Below, piece by piece: positions 1-7,524 of a stretch of 24,338 nt of DNA (within the stretch, counting starts at the first letter, position 1; each line of letters begins with the position of its first letter). The notes under the pieces are model-generated. The model was not told where the DNA came from. It saw only the letters and a list, made by a program, of their open reading frames with translations, and ran no database searches. The position numbers and the translations under genes are program-made. This DNA is from JBHEKP01 sp041859375 (GTDB lineage Bacteria > Hydrogenedentota > Hydrogenedentia > Hydrogenedentales > CAITNO01): assembly GCA_041859375.1 (NCBI GenBank), contig JBHEKP010000038.1, positions 1 to 24,338 on the forward strand, in the 5' to 3' direction.

Positions 1-284
1 CCAAGACGGGGCTTGATGTTTTAATCGCGTGCAACGAACTAAAGACCCCCGACACCTACCAGTTCGGGGCTTTTGCCGACTGCATTCAGAACGGGGGTGT
101 TCCACGCAGCAACCAGATGGTGGGTTACACGGCGGCGCTCACCGCCATCGCGGTAAGGATGTCCCGCGAATCCGGCGGCCCGGTGGACATTGATCCAGCC
201 TGGCACACTTTTGACTTTGAGGTGCCCTCCTTCCACGACTACGATGATTCCTGGCGGGGGGAGGAATACAAACCGCCCTCATAA
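1..284 (+). CDS. Gfo/Idh/MocA family oxidoreductase, C-terminal fragment (cut by window start)
   Basis: An open frame runs without a stop from the window edge (first complete codon at base 3) to TAA at 282-284, giving 93 residues. The start lies outside the window. The residues match the C-terminal part of the two complete paralogues downstream: TYQFGAFADCIQNGG, NQMVGYTAALTAIA and DIDPAWHTFDFEVPSF align with TalA-like repeats of the same segments in the genes at 572 and 4300. It is therefore a third, diverged member of this local family. Unlike the other two it stops shortly after the conserved FEVPSF segment (ends EEYKPPS) and has no cysteine-rich tail. Expected role is an NAD(P)-dependent sugar or glycoside oxidoreductase. 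The nucleotide-binding domain cannot be seen, so function rests on the paralogues. Confidence 0.85.
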   Translation, partial: KTGLDVLIACNELKTPDTYQFGAFADCIQNGGVPRSNQMVGYTAALTAIAVRMSRESGGPVDIDPAWHTFDFEVPSFHDYDDSWRGEEYKPPS

Positions 285-571
285 TCCCGCCCGTTCGTGT
301 CAGCGCGCCATGCGAAACCGGAGCGCGGCTGAGGCGGGTCAAAGGGGTGTTCAATCGGGGCCAAACCCAGGGAGGCGGCCCGTGAAGATGAGCACGGCGG
401 AGAGCGGGCGGCATGGGAGACCGTCCGGACGGGGCCCGGCGTTGAGGGAGACGCCGGACAGGGAAGAATTCCAGCGGGCCCGCCCGCGCGGGGGCGCAGG
501 CCGCGCCCCGCAACGCGCCGGCATGCCCTGAGTGGATCACCAACCCTTGCCAACAGAGGAGGACCGCGCTT
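285..571. other. intergenic spacer without a recognisable gene
   Basis: This 287-bp GC-rich spacer separates two Gfo/Idh/MocA paralogues. I see no convincing coding frame, terminator with a T-run, or sigma-70 promoter. The only clear element is the Shine-Dalgarno GAGGAGGA at 556-563, eight bases before the ATG at 572. G/C-rich inverted stretches around 476-520 could fold but have no U-tract. Confidence 0.5.
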
Positions 572-2302
572 ATGAACGGAGGATTCAACCGGCGTGACTT
601 CATGAAGACGGCGGGCGTCACCGCGGCGGGCTTTGCCATCGCCTCGGGCTATTCGCCCCTCACCTACGGGCAGAACAACAAAATCTGCGTGGGCTGCATC
701 GGCGTGGGCGGCCAGGGCTCCTTCCACATCCGGGAGGGCCTCACCAAGAACGACGTGTTCCAAATAACCGCCATCTCGGACGTCTACTCGCCCAACCAGA
801 AGGTGGCGCGGAAGCTGGCCCAGCTCTCCAACACCAAGGTGTACCTTGCGGAGGGTACCAAACCCACGGACGAGCAGAAGGCCGCCGCGAGCGCCCAGCC
901 CGCGCCGTCGGTGCATTACGATTACCGGGAGGTGCTTGAGAAGGCTGATGTGGACGCCGTGGTCATTTCAACGCCCCTCACCACCCACGCGCAGATCGCC
1001 CTGGACGCGCTGGACGCGGGCAAGTATGTGTTCTGCGAAAAGACGCTGGTCCGCACCGTGGAGGAGGGCCGCGCGCTCATCCAGAAGTGCCACGACCTGA
1101 ACCGCTGGGTGCAGGTGGGCCACCAGCGCCGCTACAACCCGAAGTACAACCTGGCCATGTGGCTGGCGCACGAGCGGGAGGACGTGGGCCGCATCACCCA
1201 CATCACCGCCCAGTGGCACCGCAACCAGCAGTGGCGCCGCCCCCTTCCCGTGAACCGGGACGGCAGCCCCTACCAACTGAACGACGAGGAGAAAAAGCAC
1301 ATCACGGATCTTGAAAAACACATGAACTGGCGGCTTTACGACGAGATTTCCGGCGGCCTCTACACCGAGCTGATGACCCACCAGACCGACACGGCCAACT
1401 GGTTCCTCAAGGCGGTGCCCGCCCGCGTGCACGCCTCATCCGGGCTGGACTACTGGCGCGACGGCCGCACCGCCGACGACAACATGGTGGTGCTCTTCGA
1501 GTACGACCTCAAGCGCAGCATGCCCGGCTTCCGCGCCATGAAGCCCCGCACCACCCTCATGGACGAGACCAGCGCCAACCGCCCCTACACGGTGCGCTTT
1601 GCCTACTCCAGCATCCTGGGCAACTCAAAGCGCGGCTGCACGGAGCTTGTGCAGGGCGACCGGGGCGCGCTGGAAGTCAGCGAAACGGTGTGCAAATATT
1701 ATCCGGAGCCGTGGGTGATCGAGCAGAAGATTGCCGAGGCGAAGGAGAAGATGAGGGAGCCGTGGGAGCAGGGGAAACCGGGGGAGGAGAAGAGGGAGAA
1801 AACGGCGGAAGAGCTCGCGGAGGAAACCAGCAGCGGCGGCAGCATGAATGCCTTCGGCATGGACGCCGTGGAAAACGGCATCGAACTCTTCGGGTCCTGC
1901 GACGACCTGAAGATCCCCGACGCCTACCAGTTCGAGGCCTTCGCCGACTGCATCCGGAACGGCGGCGTCCCGCGCAACAACCAGATGGTGGGCTACACCA
2001 CGGCGCTCACCGCCATTGCGGCGCTCCGGTCGCGGGATTCAGGCGGCACGGTGGCCATCGATCCGGCGTGGTACACCTTTGACTTCGAGGTGCCCTCCTT
2101 TTACGAGTACGACGCCGCCTGGAAGGACAAGAAATGCGACACGCCCAAATGCGGCTGCTGCGGCAAGCCGCTGCCGAAGAAAAAGATTGAACGGTGCGGT
2201 GAGTGCGGCCAGCCCCTGCCGCCTCCGGAAAAAGACAAGCCCTTCGAGCCCTGCCCGGCGCGGGTGCAGAAGGAGGGGGGTGGTGTCCCGGCGGCGGGCT
2301 GA
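572..2302 (+). CDS. Tat-exported Gfo/Idh/MocA family oxidoreductase with C-terminal zinc-ribbon-like tail
   Basis: 576 residues. The start is fixed by Shine-Dalgarno GAGGAGGA eight bases upstream and by the Tat leader that follows (NRRDFMKTAG, residues 6-15, then a hydrophobic stretch to about 30). The Rossmann fold shows GVGGQG at 44-49. The family's EKP-type catalytic-loop motif appears as CEKT at 155-158, and ELMTH at 266-270 supplies the usual conserved His. The family oxidises or epimerises sugars with NAD(P), and Tat-leader members commonly act on glycosides in the periplasm. Two additions are unusual: a Lys/Glu-rich insert (about 384-420) and a Cys-rich tail (C522, C527, C529, C530, C542, C545, C561) whose two CxxC pairs, 11 residues apart, look like a zinc ribbon. 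The substrate is unknown. It converges with deoC, leaving only 16 bp between the stop codons. Confidence 0.9.
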   Translation: MNGGFNRRDFMKTAGVTAAGFAIASGYSPLTYGQNNKICVGCIGVGGQGSFHIREGLTKNDVFQITAISDVYSPNQKVARKLAQLSNTKVYLAEGTKPTDEQKAAASAQPAPSVHYDYREVLEKADVDAVVISTPLTTHAQIALDALDAGKYVFCEKTLVRTVEEGRALIQKCHDLNRWVQVGHQRRYNPKYNLAMWLAHEREDVGRITHITAQWHRNQQWRRPLPVNRDGSPYQLNDEEKKHITDLEKHMNWRLYDEISGGLYTELMTHQTDTANWFLKAVPARVHASSGLDYWRDGRTADDNMVVLFEYDLKRSMPGFRAMKPRTTLMDETSANRPYTVRFAYSSILGNSKRGCTELVQGDRGALEVSETVCKYYPEPWVIEQKIAEAKEKMREPWEQGKPGEEKREKTAEELAEETSSGGSMNAFGMDAVENGIELFGSCDDLKIPDAYQFEAFADCIRNGGVPRNNQMVGYTTALTAIAALRSRDSGGTVAIDPAWYTFDFEVPSFYEYDAAWKDKKCDTPKCGCCGKPLPKKKIERCGECGQPLPPPEKDKPFEPCPARVQKEGGGVPAAG

Positions 2303-2318
2303 GCGGGAGGGGCGGGGC

Positions 2319-2993
2319 TCAGGCGGATTCCGGCGCGTCGGCGAGGATTTGCAGCCCGGCGCTGGTGCCGAGCACGGTTGCGCCCGCCTCCACCATGGCC
2401 TGGGCGTCGCCGTAGGTGCGGATGCCGCCCGCGGCCTTCACGCCGAGCCGTCCCTCCACCACGCTTTTCATGAGCGCCACGTCCTCCGTGGTAGCGCCGC
2501 CCGCGCCGTAGCCGGTGGCCGTCTTCACGAAGGCCGCGCCCGCCTGCATGGCCATCTCGCAAACCAGAATCTTTTCGTCGCGGTTCAGGTAGCTGGTCTC
2601 CAGGATGACCTTGACGGGGATGCCGCGCACCGCGTTGACCACGGCGGCGATTTCCCGCTCCACGAAGGAGGGGTATCCGGACTTCAGCGCGCCGATGTTG
2701 ATCACCATGTCCAGCTCGGACGCGCCGTTCTGCGCCGCCTCCCGGGCCTCCTCCACCTTCATCCGGGCCGTGTTTGCCCCCAGCGGAAATCCGACGCAGG
2801 CGTCCACGCCCACCCGGCTGCCCTGCAGCGCCTTCACGCAGAAGGTCACCCAGGCGGGGTTCACCGAGACCGTGCGGAAACGGCATTCCACCGCCTCCGC
2901 GCACAGTTCGCGGATGTCCGTCTCCGTCGCCTGGGGGCGGAGCAGGGTGTGGTCAATCATGCCGGCCAGCTGGGCCCGGGTCAGTGTAATCAT
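2319..2993 (-). CDS. deoC: deoxyribose-phosphate aldolase
   Basis: Class I aldolase converting 2-deoxyribose-5-phosphate to glyceraldehyde-3-phosphate and acetaldehyde in deoxynucleoside catabolism; cytosolic. With numbering from a TTG at 3005, the Schiff-base Lys is in VKTATGYG (K161), the second active-site Lys is in GVKAAGGIRT (K190), and the Asp is in ELDMVINIG (D99). IDHTLLRP near the N-terminus and the VGFPLG segment are also characteristic. I start at ATG 2993 (224 residues) because the longer frame begins with TTG at 3005, with no ribosome site before it; a weak GGACGG precedes the ATG. Length is normal for bacterial DeoC. It is transcribed opposite to its neighbours, so it is its own unit. 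The ppnP at 7163 is a functional partner in nucleoside breakdown but is not linked in an operon. Confidence 0.95.
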   Translation of the reverse strand: MITLTRAQLAGMIDHTLLRPQATETDIRELCAEAVECRFRTVSVNPAWVTFCVKALQGSRVGVDACVGFPLGANTARMKVEEAREAAQNGASELDMVINIGALKSGYPSFVEREIAAVVNAVRGIPVKVILETSYLNRDEKILVCEMAMQAGAAFVKTATGYGAGGATTEDVALMKSVVEGRLGVKAAGGIRTYGDAQAMVEAGATVLGTSAGLQILADAPESA

Positions 2994-3212
2994 GATGCCG
3001 TCCAATGCCTGGTTGCGAATTGCCGCATACCGGACTCCTTTTGCGGGGGGGCGTCAAAAATTTCAACCGCCCCAACCGTTGTCATCAATGGAACCCGTTT
3101 GCGTTGCGCCCCTGAAAAAACTGGAACCGCCGCCGCCTGGTCTGTATGGTGGTGGCCCGGAAAAACGGGTTTGCCGGGGCGGTCTTGTGCCGTCCATGGA
3201 GGTAATTATAGT

Positions 3213-4286
3213 ATGAACCGGCCGAAAACATCAACTAATGGTGGTTGGCTGCGTCGGACGATCTATATGTTGGGCGTCTTGGGCGCGCTGGGCCTTTCCT
3301 CCGTGCAGGCGGAAGAGCGGCAGGATGCGCAGCCCTCCCTGCACCTCGCCCATTCGGCGATGGGGGCGGACTTCGATTTGTTCCTGTTTGGCGGCAAATC
3401 GCTGGACACGGACGCGCTGCGGGTGGCGGCTGAGGACGCCTTTGTCTTGGTGGACGCGCTGGAACAGCGCATCAGCACCTGGATTACGGGCAGTCCCGCG
3501 GACATGATGAACCGCCGGGCCTATCCGGGGCCGGTGGTGGTGGACCATGATCTTTTCGCCCTGATGCAGACCTGCCGCAGGTATTACGACCAGACCGGGG
3601 GCGTTTTTGACGTGTCGGTGGGGCCGCTGCTGGAGATGTGGGGGTTTTATGGGAAAAAGGGGGAGGCGCCCACGGAGGAGGCGGTGAAACTGGCGCTGGG
3701 GAAAATAGGTCTAAAGCACGTCCGGCTGGAACCGGAAACCCGGCAGGTCACTTACGAAAAACCCGGAATGCGGGTGGATTTCGGGGGGATCGGCAAGGGG
3801 CTGGCCCTGGACCGGATGGCGAACCTGCTCCGGGACCGGGGGGTCGAAACGGCCCGCCTGGACGGCGGCACCAGCACGATTGTGGTGCTGGGCACGCCGC
3901 CCGGAAAGGACGGTTGGACTGTGGATATCCGTTCGCCGTATAATGTTAAGGATGGTGCTCCGCCGATTGCGACCGTGGTCATCCGGGGAGAGTCCCTTTC
4001 CACCTCGTCAAGCAGCGAGCGTTTTGTCGAACACAACGGCAAACGGTACAGCCACATTTTTGATCCGCGCACGGGCATGCCCGTGGACACGGGGATAGTG
4101 AGCGCGACCGCCATCGCGCCGACCGGCACGGAAAGCGACATGCTGAGCACCGCCTTTTACGTGATGGGCGTGGAGGGCGCGCGGGAATACTGCCGCGCCC
4201 GCCCGGAAGTGCGGGCGGTGCTGGCAACGGACAAGGACAGAACCGGGAAACCGGACGTGGTGTACATCAATTTTCCGCAACCGTAG
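3213..4286 (+). CDS. apbE: FAD:protein FMN transferase (ApbE family), secreted
   Basis: 357 residues. The frame is open far upstream, but ATG 3213 has a TGGAGG site ten bases before it and begins a signal peptide (RR at 14-15, hydrophobic 17-31, likely cleavage after VQA at 33). ApbE enzymes attach FMN covalently to Thr/Ser of extracytoplasmic flavoproteins using FAD and Mg2+. Family motifs are present in order: TGGVFDVSVGPL (128-139), DFGGIGKGLALD (189-200), YSHIFDPRTG (279-288), and the metal-site segment GTESDMLST (305-313). The usual LVDLGGD stretch is altered to ARLDGGTS (214-221). The next gene starts 13 bp downstream, so the two are probably cotranscribed. No classical flavinylation acceptor (FMN-binding domain, NqrC/RnfG type) is visible in the window, so its substrate may be encoded elsewhere. 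Confidence 0.93.
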   Translation: MNRPKTSTNGGWLRRTIYMLGVLGALGLSSVQAEERQDAQPSLHLAHSAMGADFDLFLFGGKSLDTDALRVAAEDAFVLVDALEQRISTWITGSPADMMNRRAYPGPVVVDHDLFALMQTCRRYYDQTGGVFDVSVGPLLEMWGFYGKKGEAPTEEAVKLALGKIGLKHVRLEPETRQVTYEKPGMRVDFGGIGKGLALDRMANLLRDRGVETARLDGGTSTIVVLGTPPGKDGWTVDIRSPYNVKDGAPPIATVVIRGESLSTSSSSERFVEHNGKRYSHIFDPRTGMPVDTGIVSATAIAPTGTESDMLSTAFYVMGVEGAREYCRARPEVRAVLATDKDRTGKPDVVYINFPQP

Positions 4287-4299
4287 AGGACGAGGTTTT

Positions 4300-6042
4300 A
4301 TGAGCGACATCAACCGGCGTGATTTCATGAAGACGGCGGGCGTGACCGCGGCGGGCTTTGCCATCGCCTCGGGCTATTCGCCCTTCACCTACGCGCAGAA
4401 CAGCAAGATCCGCGTGGGCTGCATCGGCGTGGGCGGCCAGGGCACCTTCCACATCCGCGAGGGCCTCACCAAGAACGACGCCTTCCAGATTATCGCCCTT
4501 TCGGACGTGTACTCGCCGAACCAGAAGGCGGCGGTGCCGCTCATCCGCCTTTCGAACGCGAAGGTGTACCTGGCGGAGAACGCCGCGCTGACGGACGAGC
4601 AGAAGGCCGCCGCGAGCGCCCAGCCCGCGCCGTCGGTGCACTATGACTACAAGGAGGTGCTGGCCAACCCGGACGTGGACGCCGTGGTCATCGCCACGCC
4701 CCTCACCACCCACGCGCAGATCGCCATGGACGCGCTGGACGCGGGCAAGTTCGTGTTCTGCGAGAAGACGCTGGTCCGCTCCGTGGAGGAGGGCCGCGCG
4801 CTCATCCAGAAGTGCCACGACCTGAACAAGTGGGTGCAGGTGGGCCACCAGCGCCGCTACAACCCCAAGTACAACCTGGGCATGTGGATGGCCCACGACA
4901 CCGAGCAGATCGGCCGCATCACCCACATCACCGCCCAGTGGCACCGCAACCAGCAGTGGCGCCGTCCCGTCCCCAAGGACTACGTGCTCAACGAGGAGGA
5001 GAAGAAGTACATCCCCGACTTCGAGAAGCACCTGAACTGGCGCCTCTATGACGAGATTTCCGGCGGTCTTTACACCGAGCTGATGACCCACCAGACCGAC
5101 ATCGCCAACTGGTTCCTCAAGGCGGTGCCCTCCCGCGTGTACTCCGTTTCAGGCCTGGACTACTGGCGCGACGGCCGCACGGCGCAGGACAACATCGTGG
5201 TGGTCTTCGAGTACAACATCAAGCGCAGCATGCCCGGCTTCCACGCGATGAAGCCGCGCACCACCCTCATGGACGAGAGCAGCGCCAACCGCAACTACAC
5301 GGTGCGCTTTGTCTACACCAGCATCCTGGGCAACTCGAAGCGCGGCTGCGCCGAGCTGATCCAGGGCGACCGGGGCACCCTGGAGCTCACGGAAATCGTG
5401 AGCAAGTTCTACCCCGAGCCGTGGGTGCTCGAGGAGGCGGCGGCCAAGGAGAAGGAAAAGGCCAAGGCGAACATGACCGCAGAGGAGCAGGCCAAGCAGA
5501 CCAGCAGCGGCGGCAGCATGGCGGCCTTCGGCATGGGCGCGGTGGACGCCGGCGTGGAGCTTTTCGGCTCCTGCGACGACCTGAAGATCCCCGACGCCTA
5601 CCAGTTCGAGGCCTTCGCCAACTGCATCCAGAACGGCGGCATTCCGCGCAACAACCAGATGGTGGGCTACACCACGGCGCTCACCGCCATCGCGGCCATG
5701 CAGTCCCGCGACTCCGGCGGCCCGGTGGACATCGATCCGGCATGGTACACCTTCGACTTCGAGGTGCCCTCCTTCTACGAGTACGACCCGTCCTGGAGCA
5801 CCAAGAAGTGCGAGGCGCCCAAGTGCCCGTGCTGCGGCAAGCCGCTTCCCAAGAAGCCCGTCACCCCGTGCAGCGAGTGCGGCCAGCCGCTCCCGCCGGT
5901 GAAGCCCGGCGAGCAGGCCGTCCCCTGCCCGGCCAAGGTGGCCCCTCCCGCTGACGCCGCGGCGGCCCCCGCCGCCGCCCCGGCTCCGGCCCCGGCCCCG
6001 GCGCCCGCCGCTCCGGCAGCCCCCGCGGCCCCGGTGAGCTGA
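4300..6042 (+). CDS. Tat-exported Gfo/Idh/MocA family oxidoreductase with zinc-ribbon-like and Pro/Ala-rich tail
   Basis: 580 residues, closely related to the gene at 572 along its whole length, including the Tat leader (NRRDFMKTAG, residues 5-14), GVGGQG (43-48... with G43, G45, G48), CEKT (154-157) and ELMTH (260-264). Start ATG 4300 follows GAGGACGAGG at 4286-4295 and lies 13 bp after apbE. The Cys-rich tail is conserved in spacing (C504, C509, C511, C512, C524, C527, C543), with CPCCGKPLP and CSECGQPLP resembling paired zinc knuckles. This copy then adds a Pro/Ala-rich extension (about 549-580), matching the Pro/Ala linkers of the YceI protein encoded next. Likely a periplasmic NAD(P)-dependent glycoside or sugar oxidoreductase; substrate unknown. 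The shorter Lys/Glu insert (about 379-400) distinguishes it from its paralogue. Confidence 0.92.
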   Translation: MSDINRRDFMKTAGVTAAGFAIASGYSPFTYAQNSKIRVGCIGVGGQGTFHIREGLTKNDAFQIIALSDVYSPNQKAAVPLIRLSNAKVYLAENAALTDEQKAAASAQPAPSVHYDYKEVLANPDVDAVVIATPLTTHAQIAMDALDAGKFVFCEKTLVRSVEEGRALIQKCHDLNKWVQVGHQRRYNPKYNLGMWMAHDTEQIGRITHITAQWHRNQQWRRPVPKDYVLNEEEKKYIPDFEKHLNWRLYDEISGGLYTELMTHQTDIANWFLKAVPSRVYSVSGLDYWRDGRTAQDNIVVVFEYNIKRSMPGFHAMKPRTTLMDESSANRNYTVRFVYTSILGNSKRGCAELIQGDRGTLELTEIVSKFYPEPWVLEEAAAKEKEKAKANMTAEEQAKQTSSGGSMAAFGMGAVDAGVELFGSCDDLKIPDAYQFEAFANCIQNGGIPRNNQMVGYTTALTAIAAMQSRDSGGPVDIDPAWYTFDFEVPSFYEYDPSWSTKKCEAPKCPCCGKPLPKKPVTPCSECGQPLPPVKPGEQAVPCPAKVAPPADAAAAPAAAPAPAPAPAPAAPAAPAAPVS

Positions 6043-6089
6043 CAACAACTCCAAACGGCGAAAGCCAAAACACAGGGAGAATGTGACGC

Positions 6090-6986
6090 ATGAAAGCGAT
6101 AAAGCTTCTGGTGGTGTTCGGTGTGGGCTTGGCCATCGGCCTTGCCGGCGGCGGCGTGTTCGGTTTCAGCTACGGCAAAAAGAGCGCGCAGGCCGACATT
6201 GACTTCCAAAACACCGGCCACGCCACCGTGGTCAACCTGGATGACGTGAAACCCGCCCCGGCTCCGGCTCCGGCGCCCGCACCCGCGCCTGCGGCTCCGG
6301 CCGCCGCTCCGGCCGCCGCCCCTGCGGCGCCCGCCGCTCCGGTGGATGAATGGGCCGAGGTTGGCGTGAAGACCATGTCCCAGCAGCAGGTGATTGATCT
6401 GCCCTCCGACGAGCCCGCCGCGCCTGCGGCTCCGGCGGCCGCCCCGGCCCCGGCCCCGGCGGCCCCCGCCGCCCCCGCAGGCGATGCGACGACCTACAAG
6501 ATCAGCATGGACGACTCCATCCTGAACTTCACCGGCTACAAGACGCTGGCCGGGGAGAAGGTGGGGATGAACGGCTTCTTCGGCGAGTTTGACGGCACCG
6601 TCACTGTTCCCGGCGGGGACCTGTCCCAGATGTCCTTCACGGTGAACGTGAAGACCGCCTCCATCTCGACGGAAAACGCGATTCTCACGGGCGTGCTGAA
6701 GAGCGCCGCCTTCTTTGACTCCGCCGCATTCCCGACGGCCAAGATTGAGAGCCGCAAGATTGAGAAGCGCGGCGAACAGTATGTGGCCACCGTGGCGTGG
6801 ACCATGCGCGACAAGACCATCGGCGTGGAACTGCCCATGACCATCACCCAGAGCGGCAACAGCATCACCGCCAAGTGCGAGCAGTTCATTGACCGCAACC
6901 AGTGGGGTGTGGGTTATGCCGAGTACGAGGGCATCCCCATTCTCGGCGAGGTGAAGGTCAGCTTCGAGATGATCGCCAGCAAGTAG
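6090..6986 (+). CDS. membrane-anchored YceI-domain protein with Pro/Ala linkers
   Basis: 298 residues; ATG 6090 follows AGGGAGA at 6074-6080. The N-terminus (residues 4-28) is a Gly-rich hydrophobic segment with only one Lys pair before it. It may be an uncleaved anchor, so the rest should be extracytoplasmic. Two Pro/Ala-rich linkers (about 54-84 and 108-130) flank a short conserved-looking stretch (VDEWAEVGVKTMSQQQ). The C-terminal domain (134-298) matches YceI-like lipocalin folds: YKISMDDSILNFTGYK, FGEFDGTVTVPGGDLSQ, SVNVKTASI-type strands and FFDSAAFPTAKIES. YceI proteins bind isoprenoid or other amphiphilic ligands in the periplasm. It sits 47 bp after the Gfo/Idh/MocA gene and ends just before a strong terminator, so it closes the apbE-oxidoreductase unit. 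The ligand cannot be inferred. Confidence 0.88.
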   Translation: MKAIKLLVVFGVGLAIGLAGGGVFGFSYGKKSAQADIDFQNTGHATVVNLDDVKPAPAPAPAPAPAPAAPAAAPAAAPAAPAAPVDEWAEVGVKTMSQQQVIDLPSDEPAAPAAPAAAPAPAPAAPAAPAGDATTYKISMDDSILNFTGYKTLAGEKVGMNGFFGEFDGTVTVPGGDLSQMSFTVNVKTASISTENAILTGVLKSAAFFDSAAFPTAKIESRKIEKRGEQYVATVAWTMRDKTIGVELPMTITQSGNSITAKCEQFIDRNQWGVGYAEYEGIPILGEVKVSFEMIASK

Positions 6987-7009
6987 GCGGCGGACCACGG
7001 GTTCTTTTT

Positions 7010-7051
7010 CCGCCCCCTTCCGGGCAGCCGGGAGGGGGCGGTTGTTTTTTT
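7010..7051 (+). terminator. rho-independent terminator after the YceI gene
   Basis: A 14-bp stem (7010-7023 with 7028-7041) containing one G-U pair and a GCAG loop is followed by GTT and T7 (7042-7051). It lies 24 bases after the stop codon and should end the apbE-oxidoreductase-yceI transcript. Confidence 0.9.
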
Positions 7052-7064
7052 GGGTGAGGGCAAT

Positions 7065-7086
7065 GGACGGGGGACGGGGGACGGGG
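7065..7086. repeat. short tandem GGACGGG-type repeat
   Basis: Three back-to-back copies of a 7-8 base G-rich unit (ACGGGGG-like) lie between the terminator and the ppnP promoter candidate. Too short for any assigned role. Confidence 0.4.
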
Positions 7087-7087
7087 A

Positions 7088-7117
7088 TTGCGCGGCGGAC
7101 GGGGGGAAGTCCATAAT
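7088..7117 (+). promoter_or_regulatory. candidate sigma-70-type promoter for ppnP-DUF1080
   Basis: A good -10 (CATAAT, 7112-7117) lies 18 bases after a poor -35 (TTGCGC, 7088-7093). It sits between the upstream terminator and the ppnP ribosome site, where a new transcript must start. Support is positional plus the -10 match. Confidence 0.4.
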
Positions 7118-7162
7118 ATGCGCTCCCAGTTTTCACTATCACCCCAAACATGGAGAAGAGCA

Positions 7163-7495
7163 ATGTCGCAGTGCCCCGAGTCGTTTGAAAACGTGACCGC
7201 CATCTGCAAGGCCAACGTGTACTTTGACGGCAAGGTTGTGAGCCACACCATCCTTTGCGCCAACGGCGCGAAGAAGACGCTGGGCCTGATTTATCCCGGC
7301 ACATATAATTTCGGCACCGGCCTCCCCGAGCGCATGGATGTGGTGGCGGGCGCGTGCAGGGTGAAGGTGGCGGGCGCGGCGGACTGGACGGAGTACGGCA
7401 CGGGGACCTATTTCGAGGTGCCCGGCAAGTCATCGTTCGACATCGCCGTGAAAGACGGCGTCATCATGGAGTATGTCTGCTCCTTTATCTGCTGA
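7163..7495 (+). CDS. ppnP: pyrimidine/purine nucleoside phosphorylase (PpnP, DUF1255 family)
   Basis: 110 residues, a single small cupin. PpnP phosphorolyses a broad range of purine and pyrimidine nucleosides to the free base and ribose-1-phosphate in the cytosol. The family pattern is clear: TLGLIYPGTYNFGTGLPERM, VVAGACRVKV and the C-terminal FEVPGKSSFDIAV followed by YVCSF. Start ATG 7163 has GGAG seven to ten bases upstream; the longer open frame extends into the promoter region and is not used. It is about 15 residues longer than the E. coli protein, mostly at the N-terminus. The DUF1080 gene follows after 29 bp and is probably cotranscribed, although the products work in different compartments. 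deoC at 2319 would act further along the deoxynucleoside route. Confidence 0.92.
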   Translation: MSQCPESFENVTAICKANVYFDGKVVSHTILCANGAKKTLGLIYPGTYNFGTGLPERMDVVAGACRVKVAGAADWTEYGTGTYFEVPGKSSFDIAVKDGVIMEYVCSFIC

Positions 7496-7524
7496 ACCGG
7501 GGGCGCGTCCCCAGGAGAACTGTG

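Noticed and set aside
139..639. Minus-strand frame whose N-terminus (MAKPAAVTPAVFMKSRRL) recurs at 4008-4364
   Set aside because: The recurrence only mirrors the conserved Tat-leader DNA of the two oxidoreductase genes read on the opposite strand.
2290..2330. Bidirectional terminator between the convergent oxidoreductase and deoC
   Set aside because: CTGAGC and GCTCAG can pair over six bases, but the loop is long and there is no T-run on either strand.
3185..3212. TTGTGC...TATAGT as a promoter for apbE
   Set aside because: Transcription would begin inside the coding region, after the ATG at 3213 that has a good ribosome site and a full signal peptide. Probably chance.
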